The notes beneath the pieces were generated by a model. That model saw only the letters and a program-made list of their open reading frames with translations. It ran no database searches and was not told the DNA's origin. The translations under genes were made by a program, and so were the position numbers. A stretch of 64,000 bases of DNA from Dipodascopsis uninucleata var. uninucleata (taxonomy: Eukaryota > Ascomycota > Lipomycetes > Lipomycetales > Lipomycetaceae): NCBI GenBank assembly GCA_030568195.1, contig JAJLTO010000002.1, positions 1,364,001 to 1,428,000 of the forward strand. Direction: 5' to 3'. Below, in pieces: positions 1-9,765 of the stretch. Numbering within the stretch: position 1 is the stretch's first letter; each line of letters begins with the position of its first letter.

Positions 1-2592
1 AGCAACACGGACTTCTTCCGAGACTGTATTCTGGAACTTAGAGAACAAAAGATCAGTCGAAATTATTTCGACTTCGTCTGTATTCACAAGTCTAGCAAGT
101 TCACTTAGCACCATCAATGCATTACGAGAATTCGTTTCGTTTTCGTCTTGTAATGCCATTTCTCGTAACTCGATAAGCTTAGTAGAAGTTAATCCACCGC
201 TGTGCACGATCACAGCTATTGCACGGGAGCATGTCTCCATAGAAGATGCTAATGAATTGTAAAGTTCGTCTGCTTTGCCCATTTTCGCAAGAGACGAAAG
301 AAGATTTATCATAGGTTCCGCAGTTGAGCCAGTCATAGAAGAAGGAACGATTGAGATTATCCGCTCTAAAATATCATTATCAATACCAGCGTTGCCCAAG
401 ACTGGCATCAAATTATTTAAGATAGATAAAGCTGGTCCCAGCATCTGTAAATCGTCCTCAGACATAATACCTCGGAAAACTTGAACGATTGCCTTCGAAG
501 TCTGGACATCAACCTGATTAGCGAATTTGTCTGTAACAGACTTCAATGCGCCAACAGCTGACAATCGTAATGCTCTATTTGACTTTCTGAGCAGTGTTGC
601 GAGTTCCGAAATAACACTGACTACCCATTCATCTGAGACAAAACTCTGGCCTTCAGAAATACCAATATCATTTATACATCTAATAGACGCCAATCTTGTA
701 GTCTCGTTTCTTAGACGATCTAGTATAAGATTAGTATCTGCAGTAACTTCCGCACTCGAAAATGCATTAATAGCTCGTATAAGCATCAGCCCCAGGCACG
801 TAATAGCTCTTTCTCTCACATCTAAGTCCGCATCAGAGGCAGTAACTTTTGAAACAATTGCGGAATGCAAACTCCTAATATAGGTAGAAACCGAAGGTTC
901 ATATGCCGGACTAGTAAGCATTAGAATGAAGTCATATGTTACCAAGAGAGCCTCGCTGGAAATCTTATAAAACTTATCATCAATACTGGACAAAAGTATA
1001 TTAGACAGTGTCGGGATATAGTCATTCAACTCCTCCCGACTATGATGTGTAACAAGAGCCCGAATGAGTTTAACTATGTCCGTTCGTAGAGTTCCAATAT
1101 TCAAAACAGATTCGACAGAGCAAACAAATATGGGGAACTCGATGGGTAAAGTAGCAATAGACGATATTAACTCTGTTGCAACCGTTAAACTGGCACGCTT
1201 AGTAGGAACACCTGAAGTCTTCTGAAGATGGAAAGCTAGAAGCTTGAAAACACGGCCTGCCAAAGCAAAGAGCTGAGTTCTCGGATCTGCTTCCAGAATC
1301 ATGCTTTCATCAGACATACGGCGTTTTCCTTTACGGCGTGCTCCAAAACCAGAAGTTGAGTTTGTCTGCTTAATCAAAGTAGCGAAGGTATTCAAAATTT
1401 CTGTTCGAACACTTTCCTCCCGCTCCTTAAATTGGCCAATAAGAAGAGGCGCAACCGATGAATAGAGCTGAGAGAGAATATCGGGACGCGTTTGGATAAG
1501 AGTACATAGAAGCTTAGCCGAACATCGTCGTAGTTTCCAGCTAACGTCGTCATCGTCCGAGAAAGTATTATCTTCATCGAATTCATCATCGAATCCGTCG
1601 TCGTCGTCGTCTTCTTCTTCCTCGTCTACATCATCCATTGGCTCTTCGTCTTCCTCCATAGTAGCATAGTTGGGATCATATTTAACGAACTTGGATCCAA
1701 CGGTAATAATCTCGTAAGTAAAGTTACTCATAGTACCTGGACAATATTCAATAAAAATGTCTAGAGTAGTCAAAGCAGCTTCTCTAACTTCATCATCCTC
1801 AATGTTAAGACATTTTATCACGTTGGGCGTAACTGCGAGTAAATATTGACTGAATCTGTTAGGATCGGTCTTGCAAAGCGTCCCGCATACAGAGACGATA
1901 GTCCGTAATTTATCATATGATATTCCGTCAGTCTCAAACAATTTCAAAATGTAGTCGATCAAACTGTCCCATAACTTAGGTGTCAAGAACACAGATAGAG
2001 CGCCTAAAGCACTAATGGCTCGCTTTCGCGTAAGACCTCTGCCATTTTCGAGAACTTCAACCAACACAGATTCAGTCTTCTCCACTTGTTCAAGAGTAAA
2101 TGAAGGTCCAAATTTGTTAATCAAGTCTACTAGAACGTCCACGTTGTCAGTAGAATTTTGGAGGTTTGGAAGAAGCGATGAAAGAAGACGATTCACAAAA
2201 AGCTTGCCACTTGTAGGATTTGCTGGTGCACTAGTAATGATAGTACGAATTGCAGTACTCGTAAACGACACATCTTCTGCGTTAGATGAAATAGTAGACA
2301 ATTTGGTGAGAATGCTTGCTATTTGATTGTCATTGATTCGGGTCACAAGAGGTGAGAGGCACTTCACTGCCAAGTTCTGAACTTCAGCGTTATTGTCAGA
2401 AAGACTACGTAATATTCCATCTATGATTTTTGATATTGTTGACGAATCATTTGACAGAGCCACGCTCGTATTTGACAGTATTGAGTGAAGATCAGATAGT
2501 GACATAAAGCGGAAATCAGAGTCCTGAGAGTTCAGTCTCTCGAGTAGAGGCTGAATAGCGAATGTACTACTGCCGTTACTATAGGAAGACAT
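1..2592 (-). CDS. CAND1: CAND1 / TIP120 cullin-associated NEDD8-dissociated protein, C-terminus cut off by window edge
   Basis: Exchange factor that binds unneddylated cullin-Rbx1 and swaps substrate receptors of SCF ubiquitin ligases (family knowledge). The minus strand is one open frame from the ATG at 2592 to the left edge (864 codons, no intron seen). The N-terminus has the family signature: LLERLNSQDSDFRFMSLSDL, then DNNAEVQNLAVKCLSPLV. An acidic block of about 25 D/E residues around residues 320-350, followed by DVSWKLRRCSAKLL and QFKEREESVRTE, matches the position of the acidic HEAT insertion in animal and fungal CAND1. The full family length is about 1,200 residues, so roughly the last third is missing. 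The gene is divergent from MPO1 across 1.6 kb. Confidence 0.95.
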   Translation of the reverse strand, partial: MSSYSNGSSTFAIQPLLERLNSQDSDFRFMSLSDLHSILSNTSVALSNDSSTISKIIDGILRSLSDNNAEVQNLAVKCLSPLVTRINDNQIASILTKLSTISSNAEDVSFTSTAIRTIITSAPANPTSGKLFVNRLLSSLLPNLQNSTDNVDVLVDLINKFGPSFTLEQVEKTESVLVEVLENGRGLTRKRAISALGALSVFLTPKLWDSLIDYILKLFETDGISYDKLRTIVSVCGTLCKTDPNRFSQYLLAVTPNVIKCLNIEDDEVREAALTTLDIFIEYCPGTMSNFTYEIITVGSKFVKYDPNYATMEEDEEPMDDVDEEEEDDDDDGFDDEFDEDNTFSDDDDVSWKLRRCSAKLLCTLIQTRPDILSQLYSSVAPLLIGQFKEREESVRTEILNTFATLIKQTNSTSGFGARRKGKRRMSDESMILEADPRTQLFALAGRVFKLLAFHLQKTSGVPTKRASLTVATELISSIATLPIEFPIFVCSVESVLNIGTLRTDIVKLIRALVTHHSREELNDYIPTLSNILLSSIDDKFYKISSEALLVTYDFILMLTSPAYEPSVSTYIRSLHSAIVSKVTASDADLDVRERAITCLGLMLIRAINAFSSAEVTADTNLILDRLRNETTRLASIRCINDIGISEGQSFVSDEWVVSVISELATLLRKSNRALRLSAVGALKSVTDKFANQVDVQTSKAIVQVFRGIMSEDDLQMLGPALSILNNLMPVLGNAGIDNDILERIISIVPSSMTGSTAEPMINLLSSLAKMGKADELYNSLASSMETCSRAIAVIVHSGGLTSTKLIELREMALQDENETNSRNALMVLSELARLVNTDEVEIISTDLLFSKFQNTVSEEVRVA

Positions 2593-4223
2593 TTTTCATT
2601 CGCTGTTGGACGTTTTCTTTATTTCTTTTCACGATTGACCAAAATAAGAAAGGTTACGACTATTGAGTACCCCCCTCTAAATTATAAAACACAAAATGTC
2701 GACCAATATAATCAAGTGAATTTATAGTACTTCAGATCAAAGAAAATCACTAATCTCGAATTCTAGATCAGAAAAAAGATCTATGTTAATAAAGCTGAGG
2801 CACCACAACATTTCAATTAAAGCGTGCCATGTCATAGTCAGGACAATAGAAAGATTGATGATTGAGCAGAAAAGCTCCAGAAATTTTTATCATCATTCTA
2901 ACAGATATAGACATATCATTCGTACTCTTAATCTGAGCTCTAGCAACTTACTGTAGTTTTCTTTTCAAGCGTGTTATGTACAGCTGACGATACTTCTATA
3001 GAAGTGCGAATACAGGTCTGTCCACCGTTCAGTAATCTAGCATATATGAAATAAAATAAACATTTCTATAGTACAACAACTCTGATTATAAATTATACGC
3101 AATTTATTACTTAAGCATTTCAGGTACTCTAGGATTACATACGTTCATAGTATAACTTCTTCTCACGTGCAATACGTTATTCCTACAGCGCTTTATTTGT
3201 CATATTTTCTGCACTGTTATGCATCATATATCCACCCTACGGAATGCAAGTCTAAGGCACTGAATACAGTCGAGTTCTTCGCGACATCTGTACGAATTAT
3301 CTGCAAATGTATTCACTAGCTCGTGAGCAATAAGAAGATTATCGGCCCTTTTTGATACATAGGAAACTTCAGAGTGTTGTTTGCGGGTCTCCTTTTGCAA
3401 CGAATCTATGCTGTGAGCCTCTTAGTCTCGTAAGGGCGTGACCGCGATACTGCTAATATATGCAGCCGCTCGCTGTATCCATATTTGGGTTGGGGTTGTA
3501 CAAATATGACGTAAGAGTTAGGCAGCAGTGCTGTTACACAGTAAAGAGTGCTCTTGATCGCTAAGAATGTCATATTACATAATTATTCATGCGTAGTTAT
3601 ATAATAAATTAGACAACGACAGTCTCTTCTATGTTTTTCTTAGTAAGCCTATCTTCTGACCATGATGATATTTCGACTGATTTCCCTCGCGAGAATTTCC
3701 CCGCCTCTGATTTTGGAATTATAACTATGAATCAGAAGTTGCTTACCTTATATCTATAAATCCGTACGAAGACTGTTTTTCATCATTTCGAGTTTTTTTG
3801 TAAGTGTTCGAGAGAGAAGTGCGCTGTCTTAGAGTACAACAGCGAGTGTTGTCGGTATCACCTTGGGTGATCTCGCCTTCATCGTAGACAATGTAGTTTA
3901 TCAGCTGAAGTTTGGCCCTGTGTCAACTACTATGAAGGATGTTTCGACTAAAGAGGCTAAAGTGTGCCTCCATTATTCCAGAATTGGAATCTGTAACTCT
4001 GCTAATGATTATTTTGACAGATATTCGAGAAGGCGAGAAGTGCCGGAATTGTGCGGAAATAGGCACCGACGGCGCATATTAAAATGTAAGAAATTGAATT
4101 TTTCGCAGATGTCGTTGTACAACTTTCGACTTTGACAGGTGCATCGATACATGTTGACACAAACGACTGATATCTTCTTTTGCAATTCTAGTATTCAGAT
4201 CATAAAAGGAATAAGACATCGTA
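2593..4223. other. Intergenic region between divergent CAND1 and MPO1
   Basis: No convincing coding potential on either strand. The longest frame (3863-4135, +) begins at TTG and resembles no family I know. A TATA-like stretch lies near 3750-3760, and moderately AT-rich DNA fills the rest. No tRNA cloverleaf or repeat was seen. Confidence 0.6.
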
Positions 4224-5028
4224 ATGGGACTCTTTGATTTGGAAGATCAGCTTACATTTTATAATTCTTATCATCGTAAGTGCTTATTTATGAATTTCGT
4301 TGTTTCGCATGAATATTATAGTGGAAACTACGGGAATAACAACAAGCCAGCTAATTCGTGCAATAGACAACCAGGTGAATGTTTGGATTCACACTGTGTG
4401 TGTTCCTCTTATTTTGGTTTGCTCCTTTGCTGCCTTGACAAACACAGGTCCTCTCTTCATCCTCGGAAAGTGGTACGATATTTACGCGAACTTCGGTGTC
4501 ATAATATCGATAGTCTATGCTGTGTTCTACGTCTTACTTGACCCAGTTATGGGTACTGTTATGATGCCTTTCGTAATCGGCTCTTCTATTATTGGGACAA
4601 ACATGGTTCTTGAATATGGATCGTATGCAAACTCTATCATCACTATTATCTTAATTATTAGCTGGGCAGCACAGTTCATTGGCCATGGTGTGTTCGAGAA
4701 GCGTGCACCTGCTCTACTTGACAACCTTTTCCAAGCTCTATTCTTGGCTCCCTTCTTTGTTTGTTTCGAACTTGTTTTCAAATGTGGTTTCCGGTTGGAC
4801 TTACAGGATAGGCTAGAGATCCGTGTCCAGAAAGAATTGGAAAAGCTCCAGGCAGAGCAAACCACCAGGAAGACTACAAGAGAAACTACGACTCCACGAG
4901 CTGTAGCTAATAAGAATAGCAAATCCGATGTTAGTCCTGTTGGATCTACTCCTCTCACTAGGTCAGCTGCTAGAGAAGAGCCTCCTTCTCCACCAGTTAC
5001 GCGACGCACCACCAGAAAGACAAAATAG
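4224..5028 (+). CDS. MPO1: Mpo1-like 2-hydroxy fatty acid dioxygenase (DUF962), ER membrane
   Basis: Fe(II)-dependent dioxygenase family of fatty-acid alpha-oxidation in phytosphingosine breakdown (yeast Mpo1/YGL010w). Exons 4224-4275 and 4367-5028; the 91-nt intron has a GTAAGT donor and a CTAAT branch site just before CAATAG. The splice gives 237 residues and rebuilds the diagnostic YHHNQVNVWIHTVCVP block, in which the histidines are probable metal ligands. About four hydrophobic segments follow (residues ~28-45, 55-85, 90-115, 130-155). The last ~60 residues are charged and Thr/Arg-rich and end in TRRTTRKTK, a basic tail I do not associate with yeast Mpo1. The upstream ATG at 4224 is preferred because residues 1-17 (GLFDLEDQLTFYNSYH) are conserved in the family. 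Confidence 0.92.
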
Positions 5029-5671
5029 GTCGACACTGGATGATTAGTATTTAGCTGATATTGAGCGGATATCTTGCGGATATCTTCTCTATACCCACTT
5101 GAACCTGTTAATTATTCTGCTAATGGCATTTCCATTCATTACCTAAATATTATTTGTGTCATCTTTTTTTCGTTATGAACTTACTATTTATTAGTAAATA
5201 CTTTGCCACGTATGTTCTGATATTTTTTATTTTTGGGCTATCTTGGTGCCCATTTTATTTTTGCACTACACCATAACTTTTTTTAAGTCATTGAAATAAC
5301 TTGTATTTATTTTCCAGTATACTCTTTTAATCAACAATGATGAATATATATATATATATCTTGTATAGTTCAGTTTTACAATGCTGTCAACAAAATCTAC
5401 GTCCATTTGGCGATCTGGCCAGCTCCATATATATTTAACGAAACATTTATTAAAAAAACATAACAAGGTCAATTTTAGTCTGGTCAAAAAAAAAAAGAAA
5501 AAAATAAATTCTCTTAATCAAATATAAAATTTCAAGAACCTTGCTGAGAATAAAATAAGTAATCAATAAATGTCCAATGACTTGAATTTAGAATTATAAT
5601 GCTTCTATGAATCTCACTTCCTTAAACTTTTTTCTCTTTTGACCAGAAGAAAAAAAACCACTTCAAAACGT
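5029..5671. other. Convergent 3' intergenic region of MPO1 and ATP1
   Basis: AT-rich 3' flanks with poly-A and poly-T runs and a short (TA)n stretch near 5343-5360. No supported gene; the 73-codon minus frame here is low-complexity. Confidence 0.6.
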
Positions 5672-8084
5672 CTAAGCGAAGGTAGAGATGAAGCTCTCAG
5701 TAACAGACTTCAACTTCGCAAGACCCTCCTTGGAAAGCTCGCCCTTAGTGGCGATCTCATCCAAGAAAGCAGACTCGTTGGTCTTCAAGAAAGAAATGAA
5801 GTCAGACTCAAACTGCTCAATCTTGTCGATTGGAAGCTTATCGAGGTAACCGTTGACACCAGCATAGATGACAGGAACCTGCTCCTCAACTGGAAGAGGA
5901 GAATATTGCTTCTGCTTCAAAAGCTGAGTAAGTCTCTCACCGCGAGTAAGGGTCTGCTTGGTAGAAGCATCAAGATCAGAACCAAACTGAGCGAAAGCAG
6001 CGACTTCACGATACTGGGCCAAGAAAAGCTTAAGGGAGCCAGCAACCTGTTTCATGGCCTTGACCTGAGCAGCGGAACCGACACGAGAGACGGAGAGACC
6101 GACATTAATAGCTGGTCGAATACCCTTGTAGAAAAGCTCAGCCTCCAAGAAAATCTGACCGTCAGTGATAGAAATGACGTTGGTAGGAATGTAGGCAGAA
6201 ACATCACCACCCTGGGTCTCAATGACTGGAAGAGCAGTCATAGAACCACCACCGTGCTTCTCGGAGAGCTTAGCGGCACGCTCCAAAAGTCTAGAGTGAA
6301 GGTAGAAGACATCACCTGGGTAAGCCTCACGTCCAGGAGGACGACGCAAAAGAAGAGACATCTGACGGTAGGCAACAGCCTGCTTAGACAAATCATCATA
6401 AATGATCAAGGAGTGTCTGCCGTTATCACGGAACCATTCACCAATAGCAGCACCAGTGAAAGGAGCAAGGTATTGGAGTGGAGCGGCTTCAGAAGCGGTA
6501 GCAGCGACGATGATACTGTACTTAAGAGCGTCAGTCTGCTCAAGGGTCTGGACGAGCTGAGCAACAGTGGATCGCTTCTGACCAACAGCGACATAAACAC
6601 AGTACAGCTTCTTAGACTCATCAGTACCGCTATTCCACTTCTTCTGGTTAAGAATAGCGTCGAGAGCAACGGCAGTCTTGCCGGTCTGACGATCACCAAT
6701 GATCAACTCACGCTGACCACGTCCGATAGGGACAAGTGAGTCAACAGACTTAAGACCAGTCTGCATAGGCTCATAGACAGATCGTCGAGGAAGAATACCA
6801 GGGGCTTTAACCTGAGCACGACGACGCTCAGCGTACTCAATTGGTCCCTTACCATCGATAGGGTTACCAAGAGCATCAACAACACGACCCAAAAGAGCTG
6901 GACCAACACCGACATCTACAATCTCACCTGTTCTCTTAACAGTCTCACCCTCCTTGACGAGACGATCAGAACCGAACAGCACAGCACCAACCTGACCGGC
7001 TTCGAGATTAAGTGCCATACCCTTGACACCGGAAGCGAACTCAATAAGCTCCTCAGCCTGAACGTTGTTCAAACCGTGGACACGGGCGATACCGTCACTA
7101 TAATGAAAATTAATTAGTTAAAATTAGGAATAAATAAAAATATTAATATATTTCTATAGCATTGAAGCTTGATAGACGATAATAAAATTCTTCTCAAAAC
7201 CAGAAAATAAAAAAGCCTTCAGGTCACTCCAGACGAAAATATATCACATACCCAACGGACAAAACACGGCCAGTCTCAGCAAGAGAAGCATCAGCGGAAA
7301 CACCTCTTATTCTCTCCTCAAGAATAGAAGAAACTTCGGTTGGACCAGCCTTAGCATCAGCATATCCACGCTTAAGGCCGAAAGCAGATGGAACACGGGA
7401 AACCTTTAAAAATTCATTAGTAATCATTGATACATAATTTTCCAAGTCATTTCAAGTAATGAAATTGAATAATCACAGCTAATAAGAAGTGAATTGGTTT
7501 CTCTGCCATTCCGGTGTGAATCTGGATGTATCTCAACCACCAAACCCTCCTTGTCACGACCGTCATATTCTCCTGCACAACATTTAACCTGCGATTTTTT
7601 CATCTTGATTAACCAGTCATCGATAATCAATACTATAACTTTTATTTGATGATAAACAACATTATAAATATGTAATATATAAGATCTGACCTGAGCATAA
7701 TCAATCGCTCAAAATATCCTATGTTGCAGTAATTGTAATATCGGGAAGACGACCAAAAAATTTATACTATTCATTTCACTTCACACAATCCAACTAATCA
7801 ACACAAAAATCATCCAAATAGCTATCGGACCACGATAATGCTGTAGTTATATCATCATTTAGCAGCTCCATGATGAAATAAATGGATGAATTCAGAGTGT
7901 GCGTAAAAAAAATTCCCTACTATCTATCCTTTTTCACCCGAGAATACAGAAAAAACCAATTGACCAATCCATTCTCTGCCGAAAACAACTCCAATTCAAT
8001 ACATACGGTAGCAGGGACAGCTCTCTTAGAGGCGACGGCAACACCGACGCGGGTGGACTGTCGGACAGCAGTTCTGAACAGCAT
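5672..8084 (-). CDS. ATP1: Mitochondrial F1-ATP synthase subunit alpha
   Basis: Non-catalytic nucleotide-binding subunit of the F1 head in the mitochondrial matrix. Three exons: 8084-8007, 7403-7252 and 7097-5672, giving 551 residues (yeast Atp1 has 545). Introns are 603 nt and 154 nt, both with GTATGT donors. The splices restore [19 protein letters not shown] without a gap. The N-terminus ([20 protein letters not shown]) is Arg/Ser/Ala-rich without acidic residues, as expected for a presequence. The Walker A motif GDRQTGKT is present, and the family core ([40 protein letters not shown]) is intact. Exon 3 uses strongly biased codons (TCC, ACC, GTC, AAG), as in a highly expressed gene. Divergent from COX13, sharing a CCAAT-box promoter. 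Confidence 0.98.
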
Positions 8085-8372
8085 TGAGGTGTGTGGGGGA
8101 AGGTAGAGATCGAAATAGATGAAAAGAACACTGGAAAAAGAGAAAAGAGTCAAAAAGAAAAGGAAGAAAAAAATACTCAATAGTGGACTACCACTGGCGA
8201 CGACGAATAGTGTCAAGCTCTCACTTGCATTTAGACTTTTAACGGAAAGACGGGGGCCATACACTTCCTTAACCTGTACCACAGTATAATAATGCGTATA
8301 TCTAGTCCTTATTTGCGTATTTATTGTCACTAAACCTAAAAGCCTTCCGGCGACTGCTCGTTCTCCTCTTCC

Positions 8373-8377
8373 ATTGG
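8373..8377 (-). promoter_or_regulatory. CCAAT box (HAP/NF-Y-type) in the ATP1-COX13 promoter
   Basis: ATTGG on the + strand (CCAAT on -) inside CCATTGGCTG, about 290 bp upstream of the ATP1 start. In fungi the HAP complex binds CCAAT and activates respiratory genes. Assignment is by motif and context only. Confidence 0.45.
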
Positions 8378-8462
8378 CTGTAGGCGTATACACATATATA
8401 TTATGTCTATGCACATATACCATTTATGAGGAAGGTTTATGCTTTAATCCCGATTACATCTG

Positions 8463-8472
8463 ATTGGCCAAT
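8463..8472. promoter_or_regulatory. Palindromic double CCAAT element between ATP1 and COX13
   Basis: ATTGGCCAAT is a perfect 10-bp palindrome giving a CCAAT box in both orientations. It lies in the 681-bp region between two divergent OXPHOS genes (about 380 bp from the ATP1 ATG, 294 bp from the COX13 ATG). A shared HAP2/3/5-type activator is the natural inference. Three GTCACA words at about 8500-8580 are unexplained. Confidence 0.5.
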
Positions 8473-8765
8473 TCATAGAGAATCACACGCTACCATAAAG
8501 TCACAAAAGTCACAGTAATGTAAGTAGGGTAATATAAATTCTCACCCCATTCAGTTTACTAGTAAAATAATAGGGTCACAAGGAAGCCACTGGTGTGGCC
8601 CACATAGGCATGGGAGACTGGAAACATGCATCTTCCTACAGGTTGAGAATTTTGGTTTTTTTTTTTTTGGTTCTTTCTGATTTTATCAAAGATTCATCGA
8701 CAGATACTCTCGCAATCTTATAGATTGTATAATCGAACATTTCTATCTAACATATATACACCAAT

Positions 8766-9330
8766 ATGTCAGCTATTCTCCGAAGTTTGCTGAGACCTAT
8801 TACTCGTCCAGCCGTTCGAGTTGTTGGCCGAAGAAACCACTCTCGACTTTATGTTCCCGATGAAGCCAAGGGAAAGGCCTTCATAGCAGAACAGGAAGCT
8901 ATCATGCATCACGCCGCGCAGACATCTAGCCTGTGGTTCAAGGTATCTGTTTTCCTTGCAGCTCCTCTAGTCGCTTTTTCCCTTGTTCGCTCCTACAAGA
9001 TGGAGTCTGAGCATATTTCTCATTTGAAGCATCACTCTCACGAAGAGGAGGAGGACGAACCACCAGAGCTTCCATACAAGAACATCCGCAACAAGGAGTA
9101 AGTGCACTTTTTTTCCTTTTTCCTTTACATAATATTATATTTGATTGAATCAAGCGGATTCCAGTTTACTTGTTTCAAGAATACAAATAAACTAAGGAGT
9201 TAGTAAAAGGAGCACTGATAACACAACTGAAGACAAAATGATTAACAGCCTATTTTATTATAGCTACTTTTGGGGTAATGGTGACGAGACCGCTTTCTGG
9301 AATCCTTTGGTCAACAAGCACAGAACTTAA
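8766..9330 (+). CDS. COX13: Cytochrome c oxidase subunit VIa (Cox13/COX6A)
   Basis: Small nuclear-encoded subunit of complex IV in the inner mitochondrial membrane. Exons 8766-9097 and 9264-9330 (132 residues); the 166-nt intron runs GTAAGT to TATAG. The splice joins KNIRNKD to YFWGNGDETAFWNPLVN, the C-terminal signature of the family. The Arg-rich N-terminus (ILRSLLRPITRPAVRVVGRR) is a likely presequence. One transmembrane helix lies at about residues 58-76. A His/Glu-rich stretch (HLKHHSHEEEEDEPPELPYK) precedes the conserved end. Confidence 0.96.
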
Positions 9331-9765
9331 GATGGTGAATTATTTCCCACGAGTATAGATTGAAATTGAGAGTACAATTTACCATTTTATTATATTACAT
9401 ACTTTGCCATTTTATGAAATTTTAATCCCTGTCTAATTATATTCAACTTTTGATATACTTGCTGATAAGTATGTTATTTATCCTATCTTTTTTTGCTAAG
9501 ATATTGGTTGGCCATTCTTAGCTAATTAGATTTTTTAAAGTGGAATATTGGAGCAATTATCTAATATGCATCTTCCTTGATATGCCCAAGATAGTAGAAC
9601 AGACAGTAATAAATTAATTTTCCAAAAAGCATATACTATCTCAACAATGGAAGACCAATAATCATGGATAACAAAATTGACGAATTAACTTAATCTAAAA
9701 CAACTGCAGAGAAATGTAGCCATATGGTATGACTTTTCAAAGGTAGACTTCGTCGGGAAAATTAT
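9331..9765. other. Convergent 3' intergenic region of COX13 and the dipeptidyl aminopeptidase
   Basis: AT-rich flank without an open frame of note. Nothing else seen. Confidence 0.6.

Noticed and set aside
5639-6739. 366-codon + strand frame opposite ATP1
   Set aside because: Shadow frame produced by the biased codons of ATP1; no family resemblance.
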